In this document: piece after piece, positions 48,007 through 59,864 of the stretch | Layout of the letters: every line of letters begins with the position of its first letter | How positions within the stretch are numbered: position 1 is the first letter of the stretch | Source of the DNA: Neurospora tetrasperma FGSC 2508 | Taxonomy: Eukaryota; Ascomycota; Sordariomycetes; Sordariales; Sordariaceae | Direction of reading: 5' to 3' | Assembly: GCF_000213175.1 (NCBI RefSeq) | Contig: NW_009799101.1 | Location: 3,547,236-3,611,235 of the forward strand | DNA: 64,000 nt | The notes under the pieces: model-generated | The model's input: the letters and a program-made list of their open reading frames with translations, nothing else | What the model was told of the DNA's origin: nothing | Database searches by the model: none | Translations under genes and position numbers: made by a program

Positions 48007-50533
48007 GGCGGCTGATGCGCTGCGATACCTTCCTGCTTATGATCTTGAGGACGAGCTAGCTGACTAACTGATTTGGCCAAGTGACCAAGCGGCGAGGATG
48101 GGAAACTGATTCGAATGAAAAGGCGGAGGCAGAAAGGAGCTGGGAGGGCCTAAGAGTCTATGGGCGACCGCAAGCCGCGCGTGGTGTCGTGGTGCGACGT
48201 TAACGAGAAACGTCGAGGCTCAGGCCGTCGACTCGCGATTGGCGATGCGCGCGGGTCCTTGAAGATAAACGGGCAGCTTGGTATCGCGGGCCACGAAAGA
48301 TAATCCGAGATAATGATATGCGCAGGTGGTGTCCAGATGTCGCGCGACAGGCCGACTGAGCTCGGAGGAGGATACGGTCAGTTGCGGTGGGATGATGAGT
48401 CGTTGATATGGTTCGGCAACAGCTGTGTTACGCGCTTGCCCGTCCTGTTCCTTCGCGTGACAGTACAACAATTCGTGAACTACAACTGGGGGGACAATTG
48501 GCGGGACGGATGGCAGGCAGAGAGCTGCCCAAGAGCCAAGGAGCTGCAGCGTCCGCAATGACAGGGGCCCTGTGACCACTGGCAAGGGGCCCGGTGAAAC
48601 GTTGCGATCAGCTTACAGCAAATTACCACTCACTGTTTCGGCAAGCCGCACAGGCATTACATCTGTATGAAAATATGGTATCAGTAATTACAGTATGGTC
48701 AAACAGAAAGTCGAGAATACTCTTGGGGACTGTCCAAACTCCAAACAACGCTACCAAGTCAATGCAACTTGAACTTCGACCGCACGTCAACGAAGCCTCT
48801 CAAACCACCTGGAACTCAATCATGACACTCTTTTATTCAACATCCCAAACATGGTGAAAGCTACCCAAAGGATATGAACTACGAGTCATCGTTGAGCAGT
48901 ATTTATCGTTCTGGAATTATTTTGTCTACATTCGTACTGGATGGGGGCCTTTGACAGCGTAACATGTTCACGTTGACCCCGTCACTAGTCCACTTTGTTT
49001 GACGTGTTGCGCAAGAGGAAGTCTTGAGATCTTTCATTCATGCATTCCAGCTCACTTTATTCGACACGTTCATGGATATTGTCAATGGCTTCACAACTTC
49101 ACATAGTTTGACACAATACGTTACCTCATTCTCATCTTCAATGCCTTGCTTGCGATTCTCATCGCTGAAAGTTTCCGGCATCGTTTGACGTTTACGAATT
49201 GAGATCGTTACGCTTCAACAAGAAATCATATGTGCCAAAGTCATGTATGTCTACCTGCTCGGCGGAATGGACAACCTTACATTCCCAAAAGCTACAAAGC
49301 TGACATACCTAAACTTCTCTTCATATCCAACACTTCCTACGGCACTGCAATCCATTCACTATCCGTTTGTATCATGCACACCAGGACATGGATATATTCA
49401 CGAATCATTCTACGTTGGATCAAACAGCAGCAGACTAACAATCGAATAGTGCAAGTGGTTATGTCCAGATACTGTGAGATCACCCCCTCCCAGCGCCTAC
49501 CTATACTTGGAATCAGAGTGGTCGCCACGGTACATAACATTTTGCTTGTGCGGGTTTTTCTTTTCCGCACAAACCTGCAACATTCAGCCTGGCAGATTAC
49601 AAGAACAGATCTCAGCATCTATCATACCGAAGATAGCAGACGGTTTTTTTTTTTTTTTTTTTGTTGGGCCAAACGTCCGAGAGGACCTAGCCTCGTGACT
49701 CGTCTGAACAAACCTCGACTAGTAGGTGAAAGCAGGGTTACCTGACTTCATCGTACCTACCTCTAGAGGTACCCGCGGAACCTTTGGACATGGAAGGTAC
49801 GCCGCTAATTGTACGGACAAGCTTCAGGTGAATTGCGTTTCCAACAAGCGCACCTCCCCATCTGGAGGACTCCCCAGGTTCCCAACTCTTGCCGCCCCGT
49901 TTTCATCCCATCCCCCTCCTCGGTCGCCTGTCGAAAACGGTCGTCCACAATGGCAGCTGCTGCAGTGGTTTTGACATTCACTCCCTCCTTCCCCCGCGTA
50001 TAAGAATCCCAAAGCTGGCCCGCAGTCTCTCCTTCCACTTTCCCTCCTTCCCACCTTTGCACTCTTCTTCAACAACTGCGGGATCGTCTTTCCACTCTCA
50101 ACAGCCACTCGTTCAGCGCGCGCGCATCCAGCCCTCCAGGATTAATCACTCGTAAGCACCGAGTCCCATCTTTCTGCTTCCTTTCTTATTTCTTGTCCAT
50201 TTGTTTGTATTGTCGCGACGACTCGTCGCATGGTGGGGAGGCTCCTCGATCGCAACATGATCGCAACATGACAGTGGTCTTGCGATACCTTCGTGGGGCA
50301 CCCCTTCACCATGCGCCCGGTCTTATCAACATAGCAGGCGACTCTACGCGCGTCAAGAGGTCTTGATCCCGGACTCTCACCGGCGTGTTCATGCCTCGTC
50401 GCCGTTGTCGCAAAGCCTTTCTGGGCCCCCTCTTCCCTTCCCCTGTTCTGCCCCGCGCCCATGAGTTATGGTTACTCTCTCATCTTGCGCGTCGTCTAAC
50501 CATCCTTTCTAGCTTGTCTCTTTGACCGCCACA
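48007..50533. other. Intergenic
   Basis: About 2.5 kb upstream of both PDS5 (-) and the GPI-type gene (+), so both promoters lie here. A 19-base T run is at 49644-49662, and pyrimidine-rich leader-like sequence precedes 50534. No gene recognised. Confidence 0.5.
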
Positions 50534-51273
50534 ATGTCGGACAACAGTGTCATCGGCTGCATTCCCATGCGTAACGGCAACGAGGAGCCTTGCGTTATCA
50601 TGAACACCGAGGAGCCTTGCGTCGTTATGCGTACTGAGAAGAAGGGCCGCAAGGTCAACATGATGCTGATGGCAGCTGCCATCTCTGCCCTCAGCGCTAC
50701 CGGTGCCAACGCTCAGATGGGTTATGGCAGCGCGGGTGCCGTAGCTGCCTCCAGCTCTAGGTAAGTCTTTGATTTCTCGATTCTCAAACAAAGACTAACA
50801 CTGACAGTACCTGTGTGTCTAGCGCCTCGGCTTGCATTCCCATCACTATCACTGTCACGCCTTCGGTCAGCGCCGCTGCCGATCAGACCACTGACGAAGT
50901 CGATGGTGTTCAGGGCAGCGCCTCCACCAGCGAGCCCATGACTTACATCACCAAGACTGCCGTTGCCACTTTGACCCATACCACTACCTTCGTGAAGGCT
51001 ACCCAGCCCGTCGGAAACCTGACGACCACTGCCACTCCGTACAATGGCACCGCCACTAAGACAGCCATCGCTATGACCGGCACCGGCACTGGTGTTTCTT
51101 CTTGGGCCACCGGACCCTCCTACTCTACGGCCAATGGTACTTATGCCTCTCCGACCGCCACTGCTGACCATCCCCAGCACGCCGGCGCTGCGACCTCTTC
51201 CAGCGTCAGCTACACTCATCTTGCGGTGGCTCTGATTGCCTCTGCCGCCCTGGGTGCTGTCTTCGGCGCCTAA
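50534..51273 (+). CDS. Small Ser/Thr-rich GPI-anchored-type secreted protein
   Basis: Exon 1 is 50534-50760. Exon 2 starts at 50823 or, with an alternative acceptor, at 50808, giving 225 or 230 residues. A secretion signal is visible as MMLMAAAISALSATGANA (about residues 43-60), and the C-terminus LAVALIASAALGAVFGA is a typical GPI-attachment tail. Between them lies a Ser/Thr/Ala-rich stretch with N-glycosylation sites NLT and two NGT, and one cysteine (ACIPITITVTP) near the splice junction. This is the layout of fungal cell-surface mannoproteins; no enzyme domain is seen. The first 42 residues before the signal are unusual: they contain two copies of EEPCV(I/V)M encoded by a 27-base tandem duplication (about 50580-50633). 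Translation may really begin at the methionines at codons 43-44. The cell-wall role is inferred. Confidence 0.75.
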
Positions 51274-53472
51274 TTGACCTTTCAGGTTATAGTATCGCCG
51301 TCACACCCTAGGATTTTGAGTGTCTCTCTCTTTCGAAAAGACATTTCTTCTGTTTCGGTTGGAGTTTGGCTGGTTTGTTTTGGGCTTTCTCCTAACTGGA
51401 TCACTCGGTGTTTGGGAAGGAACATGCCGGTAAAAGAAGATAAGCTTTGGTTGGCTGAGATATTTGGTTTTTGGAACTGATATCTCGTTGGCTTTCTGGA
51501 AGTATCTCATAACATGGTATAGGCTCCCATATCATTGTCTTCGAAGCGCATGATAGGGTTGACCGATAGGGCAACATGGACAGGTGCATGACGCACAGAC
51601 ATAGTATGAAGTCTCATACATGACATTTCTCTGTACTACGCGCATCCAAAGCCGAGTGGCTTTACTTGGTGATATCCGTGCAACTGAATCCGAGTGACTC
51701 TGCTTTGTGACCAATTTCATAAAATTTCTTGGACTAGTCGTGATTGAATATGATATTACACCAAGCACATGTGCCTTCACTGCATCTACGAATGTTCGAC
51801 TTGTCAAAGTGTGTTCGGAAGTTGGTTATAAGCACTGGGTTCTTTGTACAGTCGGAATATGTACAATCTTTCTAGGATTTAGTCATCAATTCTAGCCTTC
51901 CAAAATGTCTTGTTGAAGGGCTGTACTGGGGGTATAACAAATAGTCAACCATGACTCGACTGGCTGTCTGATATACAAACCGGGGTGAGAAGTCATCCGC
52001 AGACCCTGGAGACCCAGGTGGGTGACTTACGTATTCTGATCTTGGGGAAACCTCAGTAGAGGTACTCGAGAGAAGTGTTCTCAACTCCATTCGGAGCTTG
52101 AATATGTGGGAATGCTGGATCTCTTACAGCTAACAATGACTCCACGAGCGTAGGTAGTCATGGCAAATGGGGTATTCAGACCACAATGCCGTAGCATCCA
52201 TCATCCAGCGACAGTCGCGCTACTTTGAGGAGAGGACATGGGCTGTCTTAAGTACATCGGAATCTGGAGCAGATACAACAGACGTATCATGCCGAAGTTT
52301 TGCCGCTTATATATCCAGATCTTCGGTTCAAACCCCTCGATGGTAGTGAGACTTGTCAGCCTGCCTTCGTTGCCGTGGCTATTCCTCCCTCAGCTGAACA
52401 ATCATTTTTACAACCTTCCAAAATCGTCCACATGGTGACTATCCCTTTTTTTGGCTTCACGTCAGACGAACCTGGCAGATAGAATAGTCACAGACTTCCG
52501 TCGCGACTGAAACAGCAGCGACGACCAAAGGGTGTACCTCAAGAAGTCCAATGTATTACCCTCGCTGTTAGCCTGTGTGGCAGTCGTTTCATCGGTCCTG
52601 CCGCCCGTGGGCCATAGCTGATCAAAATAACTAGAGGTAACCATTGGCGGTTGAAAGGCGGCAAGACAACCTCAAATGCACGACGGAAAGACTTCGTCTC
52701 AATATCATGCAAGTCGTCTGCACAACTGCACAGCCCAACAATTGGGGTTGACACCCGAGATAACCGTTGTAACGACCAGTTATGCTCATTCTCTGACACA
52801 AAGCTTCTTCGGGACCGCAACCTGATACCCAACGAACACCACTGAAGGAGGGTTCTAGAATCCCAACGTGGCTCGCAGTGCTCTTGAACAAAATCAACTG
52901 TCCAGTTCTCCTTGTTGAAGACCATTTGCCCTCTCCCGTTGCGTGTATGACACCGTTCATGCTTTCATGAATCAGTAATGCATCTGCTAGTCTCGTTCAC
53001 CTGACCTGGAATCTCAAATTCCAGAGCCATGAGCAAGAGATCGGACGAAAACGATACCTTCAAAAGCCATCAAAGGTAAAGATAGTGCAGGCTGCAGTTA
53101 TGAAGGTGTTGGATCTGTTTGGTCATAACCAAAATGAAGAGTAGAAGACAGTCTGGATCATCATCGATCGGCTTCATCGGGTTATATAGCCACCAACGCC
53201 GCTTCTGGATATTGGGGGAGTATTTGGTTCCCAACACAAAAGACCAAGGTCGATATCCTTGCGGTCGTCAGTGGTTAGGATTGGGTTGGCCTGCAACATA
53301 TGATTGCAGCCCTCGCTGAGAAGCAGAACGTGGGAGTCATTGTGCATGAAATTGAGCGAATTTAAAGGTAGGTAGGCGTTTCATTCTTGCGTCCAAACAT
53401 ATCTACATTCGAACAATATATACCGATGGCAAGATATTAACCCGAGATCTCCCGCCCATTTTCTACTCGTTT
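51274..53472. other. Intergenic, convergent
   Basis: About 2.2 kb between the GPI-type gene (+) and the RNase Z-like gene (-). Open frames up to about 130 codons lack any domain or codon bias. No gene recognised. Confidence 0.5.
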
Positions 53473-54546
53473 TTAATCCTCATCACCCATCTCCCCCTCC
53501 CCGCCCACATCATCCCCATCCTCCCCCTCCCCATCAACCCAAACTACCACATTGTCCAACCCCTCCGCCCTCTCCTTGAAAAACCTCCTGACCTGTCCCA
53601 CACTATACCTTAGACTAAAATGCATCACCACAAACATTGTCTCGGGGTACTTCCTTATGACCTTCTCCAGGTCCGCCCAAATCGTATGCTTGGTCTTCTC
53701 CGCCTGGGCTCTATGCTCCTCATACAGAAAACTGCACTCAGTAATCACCACCGGCAGTTTCTCGTTTAACCACCCCCTCATCGGCTCCTCTTCCAGCGTC
53801 TTGGTGGTGGTATCCCCCAAAAACGCAAAGATGGGACTCGTCACCGGAGCCGTCAGTTCTTGTCCACTGGCCCTGATCGCTTTGAGCTCTTTGGGCGGCA
53901 GTTTCGCAAACTCGGGCTTCAGCTTATGCGTCGTCTGCTGGAACAAATATCCCAGACAAGGGACGGTATGATCGCAGGCAAAAGCCACAGCGCTGATATT
54001 CTTTGTCCGTCTCAACGGTACCACATCCCCTGCCTCCAGACCGTACGTCACGTGCGTCGGCCTGATTTCACTGCGCACCACTTCCCCCGTTTCCGGATCC
54101 CGTACCTCAAGCGGTAACTCCTTCCCGGGCCTCGGCGCTATCAAACCCCCCAAGTTGAGCATCGTATTCGCCCGCAAGTAGTCTTCCAACACCTGTTTCA
54201 TCCCCACCGGGCAATGAAAATCAGGCGGATCCTCGCGCTTGATGAACACGGGAGAGGAAAGCGCGTGGTCATTGTGTCCGTGCGTGATGAAGATGTGTTT
54301 GGGCCGGGATTTGTTGATGACCAAGCCGGCATCCAGCAGGAGGTTGAGTTGCGGGATCACAAAGGAGGTGTGCCAGGCCGCGCGCGATTTGCCGGTCAGG
54401 ACGTAGTGCGAGAAGGGTTTGGGGAGGGGCCATTCGAGGATGTCGGAGCGGGCGGATTGGGGGAGGGGGGTGGCGAAGGTCAGGGTTTTGGCTGGTTTTG
54501 GTTGGGATTGGGACCCAGGTGCTGGTTGTTGTGGTGGTGGTGCCAT
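53473..54546 (-). CDS. RNase Z-like metallo-beta-lactamase-fold protein
   Basis: Single exon, 357 residues. The metallo-beta-lactamase fold shows the zinc motif HGHNDH (residues 89-94), a histidine in CDHTVPCLGY (191-200), the metal-bridging aspartate in FLGDTT (242-247) and a final HFSLRY (309-314). The combination of H-x-x-P-x-x-GY, GDT and HFS-x-RY is characteristic of the tRNase Z/ElaC family, which removes tRNA 3' trailers. The length fits a short-type enzyme. Fungi normally carry a long-form tRNase Z as well, so this may be a second, short relative, with substrate unproven. An N-terminal Pro/Gln-rich tail of about 20 residues and a C-terminal acidic Gly/Glu/Asp tail (about 336-357) lie outside the fold. 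No clear targeting signal is seen. Confidence 0.85.
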   Translation of the reverse strand: MAPPPQQPAPGSQSQPKPAKTLTFATPLPQSARSDILEWPLPKPFSHYVLTGKSRAAWHTSFVIPQLNLLLDAGLVINKSRPKHIFITHGHNDHALSSPVFIKREDPPDFHCPVGMKQVLEDYLRANTMLNLGGLIAPRPGKELPLEVRDPETGEVVRSEIRPTHVTYGLEAGDVVPLRRTKNISAVAFACDHTVPCLGYLFQQTTHKLKPEFAKLPPKELKAIRASGQELTAPVTSPIFAFLGDTTTKTLEEEPMRGWLNEKLPVVITECSFLYEEHRAQAEKTKHTIWADLEKVIRKYPETMFVVMHFSLRYSVGQVRRFFKERAEGLDNVVVWVDGEGEDGDDVGGEGEMGDED

Positions 54547-55775
54547 GGTTAAGTATCTGATGGTGTTGTCGAGGATATAGTGTAGTGGTGAGGTGAGATA
54601 ATGGTGAATGTAAACAATGATTGAGGGAGTGATAAGGGGTAAAAAGTCTTGGCAAGGGAGTTTGGTGCTTGCCTGCTGGCGTTGGGTTTTCCGGTTTCGG
54701 TCGCTGAAAAGAGGCGTCAGTCATCGTTGAGGTGAAAGGTCAGAAGGAGACAACTTGCCTATTGTTGATATTGATATAATGTTTGGCTGCTAGAGTGTAA
54801 CCCAGACGGTGCTCCAGACTATACCGCGAAGTGTTCTGCTGAGGTTGTTGCGAAAGTTCAGGTTCAAGAGACAATCAAGTGTGAAATCATCAACGCTGAA
54901 GTCGGAGCCCCACAATTCAATGCCAAGGAATGATAAACACTGCCCGGAGATGACAACACACATTGGACCGTTCACACTGATACTGGAATCAAAGAAAAAC
55001 CTTCCTTCCTTGCTATTACCTACCAACTCTTTCTAGTCTATCCACACCAAAATTGTTGGTCAATATTGACCGCTGTGTTGTCCTCGGCGAGCAATACCCG
55101 CCGGCCGGCCTGTGACGCATGCCATACTACTTTGTAGCCCGTGCCAGCACAGTTGCCCTGACACTTAGCCTCAACACCTTTCACCACCCTTTGAAATCCC
55201 CATTGGAGAATACTACTGGATTGATCAGAGGCGGCATCTCAGACTCTTACCTGCATTCCTTCTCAGAGGCCCAGTATATTCCTGATTGTATGGGATCAAA
55301 AGCCGTACTGCTCTCCAGGATTAGCACCAAACGTGTGATCATAAGACGAACCATTGAAGTCAGTGCAAGCAAGATTTGGACCATGATCATGCAACTTCTC
55401 GTAATTTTTGTGTGACCTGAATGTTGAGAAACCTCCCTGTTCAGTAAATATATTTTCCGAAGTAAACCGTCAGACAACACACCAACGCCCAGGAAAAAAA
55501 AAAAAAAAAAAAAAAAATTGATCCGCTTCCGAGTAAATGCACAAACCGCCCATGTTTCGCTTCCAAGAACCCAACCGAATGATGTTAATGCATGCGTAAC
55601 TTTCGTTTCTCTTCCCCATCTCGAGTGTTTTCCTTTCCATTCTTTCCTTCCAGTCTTGGCTTCGACGTTGTGTAAACCGAAAAAAAACCCTGACCTTCAA
55701 AACGCTTATCTTCGGATGGATACCACCTCAGTGACTCGGCGTAGGCATCCGACATACGGGGAATCAGCGAGATGC
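54547..55775. other. Intergenic
   Basis: About 1.2 kb between two minus-strand genes: promoter of the RNase Z-like gene and 3' region of EDC3. A 24-base A run is at 55494-55517. Nothing else recognised. Confidence 0.5.
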
Positions 55776-58264
55776 CTAAACCAACTCTTCTTCCTCCTCC
55801 TCCACTAGTCCGCGATATTTCATCTCCACCACCCAACGGTCCTCAAAGTCGATGCCCCTACGCATCTTCGTCCCTGCCTTCTTCCACATGGCAGGGCCAA
55901 GACCCAGATCCACCAGGTAGAGTTTCCACTCCAGCACGGCATCGTCTGGCAACGAGGTATCCCCGCCAGCCAGCACCGTATCCCCATCATCGTTCTCCGC
56001 CGCCATCAGAGCCTCGAGCAGTCCACGCTTGGGTGCACCAACGGCAACAACGTAGCGCGGCTTGACATACAACTTGTTACCGTCAACAACGCTAACCTTG
56101 CCTGTCGATGGGTCGATGCCAGTGGGAATATCAACTGCAAGGGCAAATGCCTCATTACGGTTAGCCCACTCGATAAGCTCATAGACCGTCGCCTGATCAC
56201 CGTTTCTCAGTTCATCAAAAGAAATGGCCAGGCCCAGCAACGCGTCGATAATGAGCATAATAGGAGCCGGGTTAGCGAGGCTACTTAGTGACGAGCGAGG
56301 TGTGTCGATTGTCAGCATAGGAATACTGATCTTGCGAAGGTGCTCAAAAAAGTCGCTCTTGGAGAAGATGCGTCCGCCCATGTTCTTGTAGAGGCGAACT
56401 TGCTGGCGCATGTCTTCGAGGAGATCACGCTCACCACGCTCAAGGCCAACCACGCACACGATCACGCTGATGTTCTTGTTGCGAAGATGCCGGGCGGCAG
56501 CAACAGCCCGGATACCCGATTTGTTGTTACCGGCAAGTACAACAACTGTCGGTGGCGGCGGGTTACCGGACGTGGGATCGACGATGCTTGAGTGGCGCAC
56601 CTTGATAGCCGGGTCCGAGAGCGCTGTAAGCGTCACCTCTGCAATGCCACGTCCGGCATTCTCGGTCATCATCTCCTCTGTAAGACCAATCTCGTTGTGT
56701 GCAATGTTCTCTAGGTTGAGCATTTGCAGAGCCGAGACGGGCTCAATCTTGCGATTCGACGGAAGCACGTAGAGACCCTGAGGACTTGCTGCAACCGTTG
56801 TCGCCGGTTGCTTCTTTTTGTCAACGATAGCTGCCCTCGCTGAGAGCCGACTACTCGGCCGACTGCCCTTAGCTGATAGGGTGCGGTAGTGGCTTACACC
56901 AGATGAATTCACTCTGCTCAAAGGGTGCGCCGCCGGGACGCCGCTCGCCTTACGGGAATTCGACCTCCGGTTGGATGCCACCTTGTTGTCCCCTCGGCGT
57001 GACCCTTGCCTGCTCGCTTGATCTCTCCCACTCAGTCGATCGGCTCCGTTGATCACCCCGTCATCAGCTTCACTGTTCCAAAAGTCGTTGGATGTCTCCT
57101 TGACGATCGGCTTCGGCTTCAGTATGGTAGATGGCATGTCGAGGACGTTCTCCGAATGGTGCAGGTTCTTGCCACCGGCGGTGCCAGGTTTGTGCTTGGG
57201 TACACGATTGTGCGATACCAGGCGGTCAGCCTCGTCAATCAGATCGTCTTTGCGCATTTGTTCAAACAAATCTTGCTTATTGAACTTAGCGAGACCAGAT
57301 TCAAAGTCAAAATCGCCGGCTTCTTGCACATCAGTGACATCTTCCGAAGCCCAACCGTTGTCGTTTGCTCCTCGCATCTTCTTTAGAGAATTGAAGGGCT
57401 GGAAGGAGGAGGTACTCTGCAAAATAGGCGTCTGTCTCCAGCCTTTGCCCTTTGTAGTTGCGCGAGAGACCTGCGGAGACGCCTCTGAGTCTTCCTGTAG
57501 CCCACTTCTCGAGTTGTTTCCAGTCCTGCGTGGCCGTCTGTTCTTTTTCTTCTGAGCGGCTGCGGTTGCTTGTTGCGAGCTGGCATCGTGTGCAAGGTCT
57601 TCGTCCGCAGACTCTTGGGTGCTGGTTTGAGCGTCCAGTTCCAGGCGTCTCAGCCTATCTACTACAGGGAGAGTCGGGGTGGCAGTCCCGGATGGGATGG
57701 GTACAACATTATTCGACGGAATAACAGCCGGAGTCGGGTCTCTCTTCTCACTCGTGTTAGGTTGGTGACGGGAGGTATCCGACGCATGACCTGGCAGAGA
57801 GCCAGGGCGCTTCCCAACAGATAGAATGGCGGGATCCACAAAGGCTGCTGGCTTAGTCGGCGGCGGCGGTTGAGCAACAGGCGGAGCGACCTGCGGAATG
57901 GCATGGGGGACGGCGTGAGGAGGTGGGATGACGTGAGGAGGGGGCACCGGAGGGGGCACGGCGGTTTGGGGAGAAGGTTCTTCGCGCAAGTAGACAATGT
58001 CGACAATGTTCGAGGAGAGAATGGAGACTCTCGGCTCCCACCGATTGTTGTCGACATTCCAAACTGAGAAAAGAGATTCACGTTAGCAAGGCGAGGCTCG
58101 AAAGCCAGGAGGAAGGGAAAGAGAAAGGGAAAGGGAATGAACAAACCATTGGTCAGGGTCAAGCCGTGTCCAGCCTGCACTTCGCTGACAGTGCCCTTCA
58201 GTCTCGCCGGCGGATTACGCATCGTCACCAACATGGGAAGACCGATGAACGAATCCTCCGCCAT
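55776..58264 (-). CDS. edc3: Enhancer of mRNA decapping EDC3
   Basis: P-body scaffold that binds the decapping enzyme DCP2 and the helicase DHH1 in the cytoplasm. Two exons, 58264-58147 and 58063-55776, give 801 residues. The N-terminal divergent LSm domain begins MAEDSFIGLPMLVTM and continues across the intron into NVDNNRWEPRVSILSSNIVD (about residues 1-70). A long Pro/Ser-rich linker with poly-Pro stretches follows. The FDF motif DFDFESGLAKFNKQDLFEQM sits near residues 288-308, and the YjeF_N (Rossmann-like) dimerisation domain fills the C-terminal 320 residues, with VSALQMLNLENIAHNEIGLT, VVLAGNNKSGIRAVAAARHL and AVDIPTGIDPSTG. This three-part layout is unique to EDC3. The protein ends in an acidic EEEEEELV-type tail. 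The 83-base intron contains a GGGAAA purine repeat. Confidence 0.95.
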
Positions 58265-59864
58265 GGCTGCGAACTGTCCGAGGATGACGATGTAGACAAA
58301 GGGACGGTTCTGGGTGGATAGATAGTAAGAGGTGTGATAAATTGATGTGTAATAGTCGATGAACAGACTGTGAACAACAACGAAACGAGCAGGGTCGGCT
58401 GGGCACTCGAGGCGTGCGATCTCGTCGGATCCGTCCTTTGCTGTCTGGCTGCAATGCGACAGCCGACAACGGTGGATGCGGTGCGGTGTGTGGGGTGCAG
58501 CTCTGGATCCGGTGCCTTCTGGACACTTGAGATGGCGAAGGGACGCGCGACGAAACTGGATCGATGTCGGGGCAGTGGTTACCTCTACGCTTCGAGCACT
58601 GGAGTGGAAGGAGACGACTCGAGTCGTGAAGTCGAGTGATGGAATCGTGCCAGAGACTGGGAAGGTGCCAGTCCGTCGCCCGGCGATTTTGGTGCCAAGT
58701 GAAAGAAGGTCGCGCGTCCTGGCTTCAGTTCCCCCTTCCACTTTTTACTTTATCGATAACAGCCGGTTTTGGTGGTGAAGGGACGGGAGCTGTACAGGTG
58801 CGACAAAGCTTGGCAACCGCCAGCGGTGTACCGGTACTGTGCGTCTTGTTCGTGAAACACAGTGTAAAATGCTATGCTCGGTACGAGTGCACGTGAATTC
58901 TTACTCGAATGAGCCGTGCAACTGTGCCGGTACAGAACAGTATGTCATAAAACACGGCACTGTAGATAGCCACACACGAAGTGCCCGTAGTACTTGGGTA
59001 ATGCAGCGATCTACCACGAACCTTCTCGGCGTCGAGTCACTTCATCAACGTCTGTCCAATCTCATAAGGGGAGTTGAGAGCACGAGGCAATAAGAGACAT
59101 GACCCTGACAGGGGACGGGGCCAAATGCAGGTGGGCGGCCGAATGCAGAGAGAAAACATGACTGTGTTTCACAACGTCTGACCAACAAACCACTTATGTA
59201 TGTACACCAGTAAATAAACCCCTGCAGTTGCAACTCAATTCCGACAACGATTCTTCTTGCAACCAAAAGCAGGAGTTCAGGCCACTACTTACTACAAAGC
59301 CCCTGACCCTTGTGTATCAAAGCATGGCCCCATAGTTGAAGATGCCAACACCTTGTGTGCAAAGGAGGTTGGTCCTTTGTAGCTGAGCTTCAGCCTTGTG
59401 GTCGCTTTGGGTAATTGGTCATGTTGGCAAAATGTCTAAAGAGGTTGGAGGGATAATGCCACGCGAGCCTAGATCTACATGTACCTCTATATGTGCCTGC
59501 TGATCTTTCTTACAACAATTTGTTTTTAACAATTGGGGATGACGGAGAGGAGATATACCTCGCCATGATCCAATATCTGCCAGCTTGCTATCTGCTGCCG
59601 TCCGCACACTTCCGTCCGTTCGAGACCATCTAGGTCTATAGGCTGTGAGTGGTTGTCCCAGCCCCCCAAGTACCAGCTCACCTGGGGCAACCTTTTTCCT
59701 TGATCATGTCCACCTTACCGATACATAAACCAAAGCCAATCCTCGGCTCAACGACCTTGACGCCACCCAAAATAACAGTCAACTCAACCATAACACCGCC
59801 TGATGCTGCCGTAATCATGTCCCTTCCACCTTGTTTTATTAACCTTATTCGCTAAAGTCGACCA
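58265..59864. other. Intergenic
   Basis: About 1.6 kb between EDC3 (its promoter side) and the 3' end of PIF1, both on the minus strand. No gene, RNA or repeat recognised. Confidence 0.5.

Noticed and set aside
52328-52340. tRNA B-box-like sequence GGTTCAAACCC
   Set aside because: The flanking bases do not form a T-arm stem, and no A-box or acceptor stem is found upstream.
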